A stretch of 64,000 bases of DNA from Actinoplanes subtropicus. Lineage in GTDB: Bacteria; Actinomycetota; Actinomycetes; Mycobacteriales; Micromonosporaceae. A program made the position numbers and the translations under genes. This document shows, one piece after another, positions 1-8,706 of this stretch (positions are counted from its first letter, which is position 1; each line of letters opens with the position of its first letter). The notes beneath the pieces are model-generated. The model had not been told where the DNA came from. It did no database searches and worked only from the letters and a program-made list of their open reading frames with translations. The stretch spans positions 292,112-356,111 of the forward strand of contig NZ_JOJL01000027.1 in NCBI RefSeq assembly GCF_000721705.1. Reading direction: 5' to 3'.

Positions 1-2
1 AC

Positions 3-221
3 AACGCCATGGCGCTGCCGATCTTCCAGACCGTGCTCAAGGGCATCCGGGTCATCGGCTCCATCGTCGGCACCCGCGCCGACCTCGCCGAGGTGTTCCG
101 GCTGCACGCCGCCGGCCGTACCCGGGTCTTCCACGAGCCCCGCCCGCTGGCCGAGGTCAACCAGGCCATCGAGGACGTCCTGGCCAGCCGCGTCCCGGCC
201 CGCCTGGTCCTGATCCCGTAA
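3..221 (+). CDS. Zinc-type alcohol dehydrogenase, C-terminal end (partial at window edge)
   Basis: Only the last 72 codons are in the window and the frame is open to the left edge. The visible part resembles the C-terminal substrate-domain end of zinc-dependent medium-chain alcohol dehydrogenases: a VGTRADLAEVFRLHAAG stretch, an LAEVNQAIEDVL helix and a closing RLVLIP strand. These NAD(P)-dependent cytosolic enzymes interconvert alcohols and aldehydes. The catalytic zinc ligands and the Rossmann fold would lie upstream, so whether the gene is complete cannot be judged. It is followed at once by a damaged universal stress gene. Confidence 0.7.
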   Translation, partial: NAMALPIFQTVLKGIRVIGSIVGTRADLAEVFRLHAAGRTRVFHEPRPLAEVNQAIEDVLASRVPARLVLIP

Positions 222-229
222 GACCTGCC

Positions 230-605
230 GACGGCCGGATCGTCGCCGGCGTGGACGACACCGACGCCGGCACACCCGTCCTGGCCGCCGTGATCACCCA
301 CCTGGAGCAGGACGCCACCGCGCGGGAAGAGCTCGGGCGGCGCCTCGCGCCCCGCACATCGAAGACCAGGCGATGCAATGGCGTTCGGCGGCATCCACGA
401 GAAGTATCCCAGCCTGTGTGTCCTCCACTATGTACGGGAAGGATCCGCGCGCCGGGTGCTCGCGGACCGGTCCGGAACGGCCCAACTGGTCGTGGTCGAC
501 AACCGTGGCCACGGCGGCTTCACCGGCCTGCTGCTCGGCTCGGTCGGTCTGCACCTCGTCGACCACGCCGGCTGCCCGGTGGCGGTGGTGCGGCACCGGA
601 ACTGA
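230..605 (+). pseudogene. Universal stress protein domain, frameshifted remnant
   Basis: The second half, from about 378 in one frame, is a typical USP C-terminal half: a KYPSL strand, AQLVVVDNRGHGGFTGLLLG and a final GCPVAVVRH strand. The N-terminal half of the domain (VAGVDDTDAGTPVLAAVITH) is in another frame from about 245, and the short link between them (350-380) needs small indels to be read through. In the nucleotide loop, GSRG is changed to DNRG. A single damaged domain remains where island USPs usually have two. USPs are cytosolic nucleotide-binding stress proteins. It directly follows the alcohol dehydrogenase end and shares its direction. Confidence 0.6.
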
Positions 606-961
606 ACGACGCCTCCGCCGGCACACGCCCGCAGCTGAGGCACGGGCCTGAGTTCCCGCCGGGCGGCTCGGGCGGGCGCTCCCGCAACCGCACCGGCGGG
701 TCACGCACCGTCTCCTGGAATCTCCCACTCAAGGCTCTCCGCCCCGGCACCGGTGGGCTCTCATTCGATCATCCGCGGCGTCGTAGGTGTGGGCGGGCAG
801 TACATCAGGGCGGCCACAGCGTTCGATTGCTCCGCGTCGTCAGTCAGGTCGGATTTTCGCCGGCTCTTGCCGAAAAGCGGTTGGCGGTTCAGGCCCCGTC
901 CTAGAGTTGGGTCGAGCGATGGTTGATCTCCGCGTGTGGTGCGGGTGACGGGGGCGTTGCC
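606..961. other. Intergenic region without a recognisable gene
   Basis: No convincing coding frame was found in these 356 bases. One palindrome resembling the island's DosR-type boxes (GGGCCTGAGTTCCC, 644-657) is present but no start codon follows at the usual 45-85 bp. A GC-rich run at 947-955 just before the stressosome operon may serve as its ribosome binding site. The promoter of that operon presumably lies here but no clear -10/-35 pair could be named. Confidence 0.4.
644..657. promoter_or_regulatory. Orphan DosR-type box candidate
   Basis: GGGCCTGAGTTCCC fits the 14-bp palindrome geometry (GGGNCN-NN-NGNCCC) seen upstream of many genes here. The nearest start codon downstream is about 300 bp away, so it may be a relic of a lost promoter or a chance match. 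Confidence 0.25.
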
Positions 962-2167
962 GTGGCAAAGGATCAGGTGGTGGCCGTCGGGGACGAACCG
1001 GCCCACTTCCGTCAGATGATCGACAGCATCGTCGACTACGAGGTGATCCGGCTCGACGAGAAGGGCGTCATCTCGAGCTGGCATCCGGGTGCACAGTTGC
1101 TGACCCAGTACACCGCCGAGGAGGCCATCGGTAAACCGGTCACGCTGTTCTACACCGAGGAGGACATCGTCGAGGGCAAGGCCGACGCCGAGTTGCGAGC
1201 CGCGGCGGAGACCGGCCGGTACGGGACCGAGGGATGGCGGGTCCGCAAGGACGGCAGTCAGTTCTGGGCCTCGGTGGTGCTCACGCCGATCCGGGAGCCG
1301 GGTGGGACGGTAACCGGCTTCGTGAAGGTGACCGCGGACCTGACCGAGCAGCGCGAGCAGACCCTGGCGTTGCGGGCGGGACAGCAGATGCTCGACGGGA
1401 TCGCGGACTACGAGGTCATCCGGCTCGACTCGGACGGCGTGGTGCGTTCCTGGAATCCGGGCGCGGTCAAGCTGACCGGGTACGTGGCGGACGAGGTGGT
1501 CGGCCGCCATGTGTCGATGTTCTACACCGAGGAGGACAAGCGCGGGGCGATGGCCGAACGGGAGATGGCCAGTGCGGCCCGCGACGGCAGCCTGGAGGTC
1601 GAGGGCTGGCGCATCCGCAAGGACGGCACCCGGTTCTGGGCGAACGTGGTGCTCAGCCCGATCCTGGACGACCAGGGCGAGGTGACGGGCTTCGTGAAGG
1701 TGGCCCGCGACCTGACCGAGCGGCGCGAGCAGGAACAACTGGTGCAGCGGCAGCGCGACGAGATCCTCGAGCTGTCCACCCCGGTGATCCAGGTGTGGGA
1801 CAAGGTGCTGATCCTGCCGTTGATCGGCACGCTGGACAGCGTGCGCGCCGCCCGGTTGACCGAGAGCCTGCTGGAACGCATCGCCGCGGACCAGGCGGAG
1901 GTGGTGATCCTCGATGTGAGCGGGGTCCCGGCGATCGACAGCGGCGTGGCCCGGCATCTGCTCAAGACGGTGGAGGCCGCCCGCTTGATGGGCACGGCCA
2001 GCATATTGAGCGGGATTCGCCCGGAGATCGCCCAGTCGATGGTCCACCTGGGCATCGAGCTGGGCGGCCTGCGCAGCTGCACCAGTCTCAAGGACGCCTT
2101 GCAACTTGCCCTGCGGCTGGTCCGTGCCGGCGCGGACGCAGCCGACCTGGCCGGCCGGCATGCCTGA
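962..2167 (+). CDS. rsbR: RsbR-type stressosome protein with two PAS domains and a STAS domain
   Basis: About 401 residues. Two near-duplicate PAS domains occupy roughly 15-130 and 135-250; both carry YEVIRLD, a W-x-PGA segment, LFYTEED or MFYTEED and a WR(V/I)RKDG strand, suggesting internal duplication. A short linker leads to a STAS domain at about 275-385 with LDVSGVPAIDSG and the GTASILSGI strand. In the RsbR family the C-terminal STAS domain builds the stressosome core with RsbS, while the N-terminal part senses signals; here sensing would be through PAS, possibly a bound cofactor (inference). The GTG at 962 is chosen because a GGGGGCG run precedes it by about 7 bases; a TTG at 923 is also possible. 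It overlaps rsbS. Confidence 0.85.
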   Translation: MAKDQVVAVGDEPAHFRQMIDSIVDYEVIRLDEKGVISSWHPGAQLLTQYTAEEAIGKPVTLFYTEEDIVEGKADAELRAAAETGRYGTEGWRVRKDGSQFWASVVLTPIREPGGTVTGFVKVTADLTEQREQTLALRAGQQMLDGIADYEVIRLDSDGVVRSWNPGAVKLTGYVADEVVGRHVSMFYTEEDKRGAMAEREMASAARDGSLEVEGWRIRKDGTRFWANVVLSPILDDQGEVTGFVKVARDLTERREQEQLVQRQRDEILELSTPVIQVWDKVLILPLIGTLDSVRAARLTESLLERIAADQAEVVILDVSGVPAIDSGVARHLLKTVEAARLMGTASILSGIRPEIAQSMVHLGIELGGLRSCTSLKDALQLALRLVRAGADAADLAGRHA

Positions 2168-2558
2168 CGTCGTCCCCATCATGCGGATGGGTCCGGACCT
2201 GCTGGTGACCCTGCAGGGCGACCTCGACGACCGGGCCGTCGAGCAGATCGAGCAGGAGGTCACCGATCAGGTGGCCCGGACATCGGCGCGGGCCGTGCTG
2301 GTCGACGTCAGCGGTCTCGCGGTGCTCGACTCGTTCGTCGCGCGGGTGCTGGCCCGCCTGGTCAGCATGGTTCGCCTGCTGGGTGCGGACGCGACCCTCG
2401 TCGGGATCAGCCCGGCGGTGGCGATCACACTGGTGGAGCTGGGGGTGTCGCTGCGGCACGTGAACACGGCGCTGAACGCCGAGCAGGGCATGGGTAGGTT
2501 GCGCCGGCTACGCGAGGGCGACGCGAGTCGATGGGCCGGCCATGACGATCGCGGTTGA
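2160..2558 (+). CDS. rsbS: RsbS-type STAS-domain anti-sigma antagonist of the stressosome
   Basis: 132 residues, essentially one STAS domain. The segment LVDVSGLAVLDSFVARVLA contains the DSF serine that is the phosphorylation site of RsbS proteins. In the known system RsbS and RsbR form a large cytosolic complex that holds the RsbT kinase until stress triggers phosphorylation. ATG at 2160 overlaps the rsbR stop by 8 bases, which points to translational coupling, and the next gene overlaps its end by 17 bases. The C-terminal tail after the domain is short and arginine-rich. Family assignment is firm; the actual stress signal is unknown. Confidence 0.87.
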   Translation: MPDVVPIMRMGPDLLVTLQGDLDDRAVEQIEQEVTDQVARTSARAVLVDVSGLAVLDSFVARVLARLVSMVRLLGADATLVGISPAVAITLVELGVSLRHVNTALNAEQGMGRLRRLREGDASRWAGHDDRG

Positions 2559-2982
2559 CCCGACGCCGAGCGGCGGCATGGTGGCGACCGTAGTGGTCAT
2601 CAGCGGCGAGTCGGACCTGCTGGACGTACGGTCCGCGCTGCGGACGGCCGCCGAGCGCGCCGGGCTCCGGCTGACCGCGACCACCAAGCTGGTCACCGCG
2701 GGCAGCGAGCTCGCCCGCAACATTCTGCGCTACGCCACCGGCGGGCAGGGAACCGTGACGATCGAGGAGTGCACCACCAGGGCCGGTCGCGGGGTGCGGG
2801 CCGTGTTCGTCGATCAGGGTCCCGGGATCGCCGACCTGGACGAGGTCATGCGGGACGGCTTCAGCAGCGGAGGCAGCCTCGGCATCGGGCTGCCGGGCAG
2901 CCGCCGGCTGGTCGACGAGTTCACCATCGACTCGATGCCGGGTCGCGGTACCACGGTGGTGATCAGTCAGTGGGACCGCTGA
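2542..2982 (+). CDS. rsbT: RsbT-type serine/threonine kinase
   Basis: 146 residues with the GHKL ATPase fold of anti-sigma kinases. The N box is seen in KLVTAGSELARNILRYATGG, the G1 box in DQGPGIADL and the G2 box in SLGIGLPGSRRLVDEF. RsbT kinases phosphorylate RsbS and RsbR on STAS serines/threonines and, once released, activate a downstream phosphatase. The length equals that of typical RsbT. The ATG at 2542 lies inside the rsbS 3' end and the gene overlaps the next one by 13 bases, so the whole set is one operon. No sigma-B gene is present in this window. Confidence 0.87.
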   Translation: MTIAVDPTPSGGMVATVVVISGESDLLDVRSALRTAAERAGLRLTATTKLVTAGSELARNILRYATGGQGTVTIEECTTRAGRGVRAVFVDQGPGIADLDEVMRDGFSSGGSLGIGLPGSRRLVDEFTIDSMPGRGTTVVISQWDR

Positions 2983-4007
2983 CCGACGGCGCGGTCCGGC
3001 AGCCGACTCATCAACGGTTCGTGGTCACCGGCAGCGCCGGCGTCGATGCGGTACGGCATGCGGTGGCGCGGTACGCCGACCGGCTGGGTGCCGACGCGCG
3101 GTTCGCCGCCGTGGCCGAGCAGGCCGCCGCCGAACTCGCGACGAACCTGGTACGGCACGCCGCCCCGGGCGGGTGGATCCTGGCCCGCCCGCTGCCGCCG
3201 GACAGCCTGGAAATCCTCGCGGTGGATCGCGGCCCGGGCATCCGGGACGTCGCCACGGCCGTCGCCGGCCGGACCCGCACACCGAACGGAACGGGCCGCG
3301 GCCTCGCGGCGGTCCGCCACGCCAGCACCGTCTTCGACGTGCACAGCCGCCCCGGGCGGGGCACTGTCGTCCTCACCGTCATGATGGCCGGCCACCATCC
3401 TTCCGCTGCCGAGCCGCCGCCCCGGCGCTGGGCCGGTGTCTCGGTCGGCATCGTCGAGCCCTGCGGCGACGGCTGGACCGTCCTCGAAGCGGCGGGCGCG
3501 CTCACCGTAGCGGTGGTCGACGGCCTCGGTCACGGCCCGAACGCCTCGATCGCCACCGATGTGGCCCTCGACGTCCTCGCCGGGCACCCCGACGACCTCG
3601 ACACGTATCTCCGCCGCGCCAATGCCGAGATGCGGCACACCCGCGGGGCCGGGATCGCGGTCTGCCGGCTGGATCCCGGCCGTGACGAACTGCGGTGCCT
3701 CTCCGTCGGAAACGTCAGCGCCCGGCTCCTGCAGGCCGGCGGCCAGCACGGCATCACGTCCTTCAACGGCACGCTCGGCCTGCGCGAAGAGCCGCCGCGC
3801 GTGAAGATCCTGACCTATCCGTGGCCGCCCGGGGCCGCTCTGGTCCTCTGGAGCGACGGCCTGACCAGCCGCATCGACCTGACCGCCGATGCCCGGCTGC
3901 TGGCGCACGACCCGGCCGTGGCCGCCGCCGTGCTGCACCGTGACCACGCCCGCGACCGGGACGACGCCACCGTCGTGGTGGTGCTGCGAAACGGTCCGCC
4001 GCTGTGA
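2970..4007 (+). CDS. Fusion of an RsbT/RsbW-like ATPase with a SpoIIE-type PP2C phosphatase
   Basis: 345 residues with two parts. Residues about 10-135 form a second GHKL kinase-like domain (AAAELATNLVRHA N box, VDRGPGIRDV G1 box, GTGRGLAAVRHAS G2 box). Residues about 150-345 form a PP2C/SpoIIE-type domain like RsbX, with AVVDGLGHGPNAS near its start, SVGNVSARLL, and LVLWSDGLTSRI plus a closing RDDATVVVV strand with metal-binding aspartates. RsbX-type phosphatases reset the stressosome by dephosphorylating RsbR and RsbS. A kinase-like and a phosphatase module in one chain suggests a bifunctional switch (inference). GTG at 2970 overlaps rsbT by 13 bases; the stop overlaps the next start. Confidence 0.8.
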   Translation: MGPLTDGAVRQPTHQRFVVTGSAGVDAVRHAVARYADRLGADARFAAVAEQAAAELATNLVRHAAPGGWILARPLPPDSLEILAVDRGPGIRDVATAVAGRTRTPNGTGRGLAAVRHASTVFDVHSRPGRGTVVLTVMMAGHHPSAAEPPPRRWAGVSVGIVEPCGDGWTVLEAAGALTVAVVDGLGHGPNASIATDVALDVLAGHPDDLDTYLRRANAEMRHTRGAGIAVCRLDPGRDELRCLSVGNVSARLLQAGGQHGITSFNGTLGLREEPPRVKILTYPWPPGAALVLWSDGLTSRIDLTADARLLAHDPAVAAAVLHRDHARDRDDATVVVVLRNGPPL

Positions 4008-6115
4008 TCGGCACGCCGAATGCCACACCGCCGGGAGACGCGGACGCCGCATGGGCGAGTCTTCGCGCCATGAGCCGGGCGGCGGGCCTGGCTCCGGTGC
4101 CGGCCGCCCGGCTGGCAGCCACGGTCGCGGCGCTGCTCGCCCGGTCACCGGGGGCCACGCTCGTCCGGATCGACCGGGTCGAGGACGCCCGCGGCGCCCG
4201 GGTGGAAGCCGTCATCCGAGGACCCACCGCCGAGGGCGGCGCACCGATTCCACCAGATCTTCTCGACGCCGTCGACGCCGTCGAGGAGCGCGGCGGTCCC
4301 GGCGGCCAGACCACACGAACACTCGGCGTCGCCGTCGACAACGGCGCCGCAGCCCGGCATCCGAGCTGGGCGGCCCTGAGCGGGGCGGCCGAGGACGCGA
4401 CAGACCCGTGGCGCCTGCTGGCCGTCGCGCTGAGCGTGGCCACCGCCCAGCTGGGCCGGGCCGAGATCGTGGACACCCGCACGGCGGCGCTCGGCCGGGA
4501 ACTCGAGGAGACCAGCCGCGGGCTGCTGGCCCTGCACGCCGAACTCTCCGAGCACCAGGAACAACTCGAACACGCCCGCGCCGCCGCGGTGGGTGCCGGT
4601 CAAGCCAAGGCGGACTTCCTGGCGAACATGAGCCATGAGATCCGGTCGCCGATGAACGCGGTGGTCGGCTACACCGACCTCTTGCTGGAGACCGACCTCA
4701 CCACCGAACAGCACCAGTACGCCCGCGCGGCCCGGGCCGCCGGCGATCACCTGCTCGGAGTCATCGACAACGTCCTCGACCTGTCCAAGATCGAGGCGGG
4801 GCGTCTCGATCTCGAAGACATCCCGTTCGACCTGTACGACTGCGTCGACGACGCCGTCGGCATCGTGGCCCTGCGCGCCGCCGAGAAGAACCTGCACCTC
4901 GCCGTGCTGTTCGCCGCCGGCACACCCACCGTCGTTCGCGGCGACCCGCTACGCCTGCGCCAGATCCTGGTGAATCTGCTCGCCAACGCGGTCAAGTTCA
5001 CCGCGTGCGGCCGGATCGGCGTCGAGGTCGCCCGCTCCCCCGGCCCGCACGGCGGCCACCTGCTGAGTTTCCGGATCAGTGACACGGGCAGGGGCATCCC
5101 CGCCGAGACACTGGCCCGGATCTTCAGCCCGTACGCGCAGGCCGACGCCTCCACCGCCCGGTCGCACGGCGGCACCGGACTGGGCCTGTCGATCAGCCAG
5201 CAGCTGGCCCAGCGGATGGGCGGCGCCATCACCGTCGAGTCGAGCGTCGGCCAGGGCTCCACCTTCACCTGCACGATCGAGACCCAGGCGAGCACCGCCG
5301 GCGACGCCACGGAGGATGCCGGCCTGCTCGCCGGCACGACGGCCCTGGTAGTTCACCGCGACCCCCTGGTCGTCGAGACGATCCGCCGCCACCTCACCTC
5401 CTGGGGCGCCCGCACACTGACCGCCGCGACCGTCGATCAGGCGATCGCCGCACACCCGCGGGCCGACCTGGCGCTGATCGAGGCCGGCGAGGACGACCAC
5501 ACCGCGACCGAGCCGGACCGTCCGACCGACCCGCCCGGGCCTCCGCCGACCATCGCGATCACGGCGCTGGCCGCCCGGGCCGAGCAATCCGACCGGCTCT
5601 CGATCGCCACGCCGATCCGGCGCAACAGCCTCCGCGAGGCGGTCCTGACCACGGTGCGGGCGAACCGGCGGAGGCCCGGCCCACCGGACGTCGCCCGGAA
5701 CCCCGGCCGGCCCGCCACGATGCTCCTCCCCGGCCGGGTGCTCTACGTCGATGACGACCCGCTGATGGTCGACCTGGTGAGCCGCATCGTCGGCAAGGAG
5801 CCGGGCTTGGTCCTCGACACCGCACCGGACGGCGCGACCGCGCTGCGCCTCGCCGTCGGCGGGAGACCGGACCTCATCCTGCTCGACCTGAACCTCACCG
5901 ACACCGACGGCGACACCCTGCTGCTCGAACTGCGCGCGAACATCGAGACGAAGTCGACTCCCGTGATCATCGTCAGCGGCGACGCCGCGCCGGCGACCAT
6001 CGACCGGCTCACCGCTCTCGGCGCCGCCGGGTACCTCGCCAAGCCGTTCAACGCCGCCCAGCTCCGGGAGCTCATCAAGACCCGCGGGCGGGCACCGCGC
6101 GCGTCGTCGGCGTGA
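4004..6115 (+). CDS. Hybrid histidine kinase with two receiver domains, stressosome operon
   Basis: 703 residues without predicted membrane segments, so cytosolic. The first 170 residues show no known sensor domain; a coiled-coil-like ELEETSRGLLALHAELSEHQ leads into the HisKA domain with its phosphorylated histidine in NMSHEIRSPMN (about residue 211). The HATPase part has NLLANAVKFT, SDTGRGIP and GGTGLGLSI. A first receiver-like domain (about 445-560) is degenerate, with DLALIEAGED where the phosphoacceptor aspartate is expected. A second, intact receiver has YVDDDPLM and LILLDLNL with aspartate near 628 and a closing KPF. GTG at 4004 overlaps the previous stop (GTGA), tying it to the rsbRST operon and suggesting that it relays or tunes the same stress response. 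Confidence 0.85.
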   Translation: MIGTPNATPPGDADAAWASLRAMSRAAGLAPVPAARLAATVAALLARSPGATLVRIDRVEDARGARVEAVIRGPTAEGGAPIPPDLLDAVDAVEERGGPGGQTTRTLGVAVDNGAAARHPSWAALSGAAEDATDPWRLLAVALSVATAQLGRAEIVDTRTAALGRELEETSRGLLALHAELSEHQEQLEHARAAAVGAGQAKADFLANMSHEIRSPMNAVVGYTDLLLETDLTTEQHQYARAARAAGDHLLGVIDNVLDLSKIEAGRLDLEDIPFDLYDCVDDAVGIVALRAAEKNLHLAVLFAAGTPTVVRGDPLRLRQILVNLLANAVKFTACGRIGVEVARSPGPHGGHLLSFRISDTGRGIPAETLARIFSPYAQADASTARSHGGTGLGLSISQQLAQRMGGAITVESSVGQGSTFTCTIETQASTAGDATEDAGLLAGTTALVVHRDPLVVETIRRHLTSWGARTLTAATVDQAIAAHPRADLALIEAGEDDHTATEPDRPTDPPGPPPTIAITALAARAEQSDRLSIATPIRRNSLREAVLTTVRANRRRPGPPDVARNPGRPATMLLPGRVLYVDDDPLMVDLVSRIVGKEPGLVLDTAPDGATALRLAVGGRPDLILLDLNLTDTDGDTLLLELRANIETKSTPVIIVSGDAAPATIDRLTALGAAGYLAKPFNAAQLRELIKTRGRAPRASSA

Positions 6116-6193
6116 GCGATCGGCCGCGGAACCTCTCTTCGCAGAGGAGGCCCCCGGCGGCATCGGGTCACCGCCTATCCGGCCACTGCCTCG

Positions 6194-8611
6194 TCACGCC
6201 CGCCGGCTGACGCGGTTTGGCGGCTCAACCGGCGACCCTGAGCGAGGCGACCCGGATCCTCGCCGGCGGCCCGCAGCGGCTTGCCGCCCGGTCCTGGTGC
6301 TGAACCGCGCGGCCCGGCGGCGCAGGTGGCGCTCCGGGCGGACGGGGCGGGACCGGACCGCGAGAGGCACCCGGCGGTAGAACCGCCGCTTGGCGAGTTC
6401 GACGATGACCAGATAGGCGACGACGAACAGCGCGAGGACTCCGTAGTAGGACAACGGAAGCGGCGCGAAACCGAGATATCCGGCGATCGGCGTGGCCGGC
6501 AGGATCGCTCCCACGGTGACCGTGGCGATCGCGGCCAGCGCGAGCGGGAGGCTCGGCCGGCTGCGGAAGAACGGCGTGCGGCGGGTACGGACGGCGAAGA
6601 TGATCAGGGTCTGGGTGGCCAGCGACTCGACGAACCAGCCGGACCGGAACTCGGCGGTCGAGGCGTGCATGACCAGCAGCAGCACGGCGAAGGTCAGGAA
6701 GTCGAAGACCGAGCTGAGCGGGCCGAAGCCGAGCATGAAGCGCCGGATGAAGCCGATGTCCCAGTGCGACGGGCGGCGCAGTTGCTCGGCGTCGGCGTTG
6801 TCGGTCGGGATGGCGAGCTGGCTCGCGTCGTACAGCAGGTTGTTGAGCAGGATCTGCGAGGGCAGCATCGGCAGGAAACTCAGGAACACCGAGGCGCCGG
6901 CGGCCGAGAACATGTTGCCGAAGTTGCTGGACGTGCCCATCAGCACGTACTTGATGGTGTTGGTGAAGATGCGGCGGCCCTCGACGATGCCGTCGGCCAG
7001 CACGCCCAGATTCTTCTCGAGCAGGATGACGTCGGCCGCGTCCTTGGCGACGTCGCTGGCCGAGTCGACGGAGATGCCGACGTCGGCGGCGTGCAGCGCG
7101 AGCGCGTCGTTGACCCCGTCGCCCAGGAAGGCGACGTCGCCGCCGGCCCGCCGCCGCACGGCGACGATCCGGGCCTTCTGCTCGGGGCCGACCCGGGCGA
7201 AGACGGTGGTGCCGTCGATCGCCTCGGTCAGCGCGGCGTCGTCGAGCGCTTCGATGTCGGCGCCGGTCAGCGTGCCGCCCGCGGCAAGGCCGAGGTCGTG
7301 GCAGACCCGCTCGGCGACGACGGGGTTGTCGCCGGTGACGATCTTGACGGTGACGCCCAGCGCGGCGAAGCGGGTCAGCGCCTCCTTGGCGTCCGGCTTG
7401 GCGGCGTCCAGGAAGACCAGCAGCCCGAGCAGGCGCAACCCGTGCTCGTCGGCCGTGGTCAGGGCGGCCCCGTCCCGGACGGCCACGGCCACCACCCGGT
7501 TGCCCGCCGCGAACTCGTCCGCGAGCCGGGCCCGCAGCTCGTCCGGGACGTCGTCGCAAATCGGCAGGACGCTTTCCGGCGCGCCCTTGACGATCAGCGT
7601 GGATGTCCCGCCCGGGTCGCCGACCAGCGCCGACATGCGGCGGCGTTCGTGGTCGAACGGCCGGGTCGCGACCACCTGAGCCGCGCGGGCGTCCGGCTGG
7701 TCGGCGCGGCTCGCCGGTGAGCGCCACAGGGCCGCGTCGAGGGTGCCGGTGGCGCCACCGCCGGCGGTGCCGTCGCCGCAGATCAACGCGGCCCGGAACA
7801 GATCGTGGACATCGGCACCGGGGGCCGGTACGGCACGCATGAAGCTGATCTTTCCGGTAGTCAGTGTGCCGGTCTTGTCGGTGAACAGCGTGTCCACGTC
7901 GCCCAGGTCCTCGATGCAGACCAGGCGCTTGACCAGGACGCGGCGGCGGGCGAGCTGCCGTGAGCCGGCGGCGAGGCTGGTCGAGACGACGGCGGGCAGT
8001 AGCTGCGGGGTGATCCCGACGGCGATCGCCAGCGAGAACAGCAGCGCGTCCAGGATCGGCTTGTGCAGCACCACGTTGACCGTGAAGATCGCCGTGGTCA
8101 GCACGCCGGCGACCACCACCAGCAGCCGGGAGAAGCGGCGCAGGCCCTGCTGGAAGGCGGTCTGCCCGGGCCGGCCGCCGAGACCGGCCGCCACCTTGCC
8201 GAAGGCGGTGCCGAGGCCGGTGGCGACCACGACGCCACGGCCGGCGCCGGCGTGCACGACGGTTCCCATGAGGGCGCACCCGGTCAGATCGGCCAGGCCG
8301 GACGGGTGCGGCGCGGGGTCGGTCGTCTTGCCGGCGGGTTCGGACTCGCCGGTGAGGATCGACTCGTCGCACTCCAGGTCGTCGGTGGCGACCAGTCGCA
8401 GATCGGCCGGAACGATGTCGCCCAGGCGCAGCTCGACGACGTCCCGGGGACGAGCGTGGCGACGTCCACGGCGGTCGCCCGGCCGTCCCGCAGGGCGATC
8501 GCCTGGGGTGTCACCGGCCGCGGCGATCGCCGTCGCGGTGGTCACGGTGATCACGCCGAGCAGCGGCGGGAGGCCCGCGACGGCAAGGGCGATGAGCTGA
8601 CGCTTGAGCAT
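6194..8611 (-). CDS. MgtA-like P-type magnesium ATPase, N-terminally shortened with internal out-of-frame patch
   Basis: Residues after about 60 match P-type ATPases: LTGESEPAGK in the actuator domain, DKTGTLTTGK with the phosphorylated aspartate, GDGVNDALAL hinge and a C-terminal membrane part. NNLLYDASQLAIPTDN is characteristic of MgtA/MgtB magnesium importers. The protein (805 residues) lacks the usual first two membrane helices. A stretch at about 8445-8517 is read out of frame: the expected VDVATLVPGD is found in another frame, so two compensating indels have replaced roughly 24 residues. The start at 8611 is supported by a GGAGG 7 bases upstream. It may be inactive. No DosR-type box is visible before it. 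CtpF, another P-type ATPase, is a DosR target in mycobacteria. Confidence 0.7.
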   Translation of the reverse strand: MLKRQLIALAVAGLPPLLGVITVTTATAIAAAGDTPGDRPAGRPGDRRGRRHARPRDVVELRLGDIVPADLRLVATDDLECDESILTGESEPAGKTTDPAPHPSGLADLTGCALMGTVVHAGAGRGVVVATGLGTAFGKVAAGLGGRPGQTAFQQGLRRFSRLLVVVAGVLTTAIFTVNVVLHKPILDALLFSLAIAVGITPQLLPAVVSTSLAAGSRQLARRRVLVKRLVCIEDLGDVDTLFTDKTGTLTTGKISFMRAVPAPGADVHDLFRAALICGDGTAGGGATGTLDAALWRSPASRADQPDARAAQVVATRPFDHERRRMSALVGDPGGTSTLIVKGAPESVLPICDDVPDELRARLADEFAAGNRVVAVAVRDGAALTTADEHGLRLLGLLVFLDAAKPDAKEALTRFAALGVTVKIVTGDNPVVAERVCHDLGLAAGGTLTGADIEALDDAALTEAIDGTTVFARVGPEQKARIVAVRRRAGGDVAFLGDGVNDALALHAADVGISVDSASDVAKDAADVILLEKNLGVLADGIVEGRRIFTNTIKYVLMGTSSNFGNMFSAAGASVFLSFLPMLPSQILLNNLLYDASQLAIPTDNADAEQLRRPSHWDIGFIRRFMLGFGPLSSVFDFLTFAVLLLVMHASTAEFRSGWFVESLATQTLIIFAVRTRRTPFFRSRPSLPLALAAIATVTVGAILPATPIAGYLGFAPLPLSYYGVLALFVVAYLVIVELAKRRFYRRVPLAVRSRPVRPERHLRRRAARFSTRTGRQAAAGRRRGSGSPRSGSPVEPPNRVSRRA

Positions 8612-8706
8612 GGCGATCCTCCGTCGGGGTTCAGAGGGTGCCGAAGCCGAGGCGGGAGCCGTGCACGTGGCGGTCGTCGAAGCGGTGGTCGAGCGTGGCG
8701 CGACGA

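Noticed and set aside
6131..6147. Small hairpin CCTCT...AGAGG between the hybrid kinase and the MgtA-like gene
   Set aside because: Five-base stem only; too weak to call a terminator.
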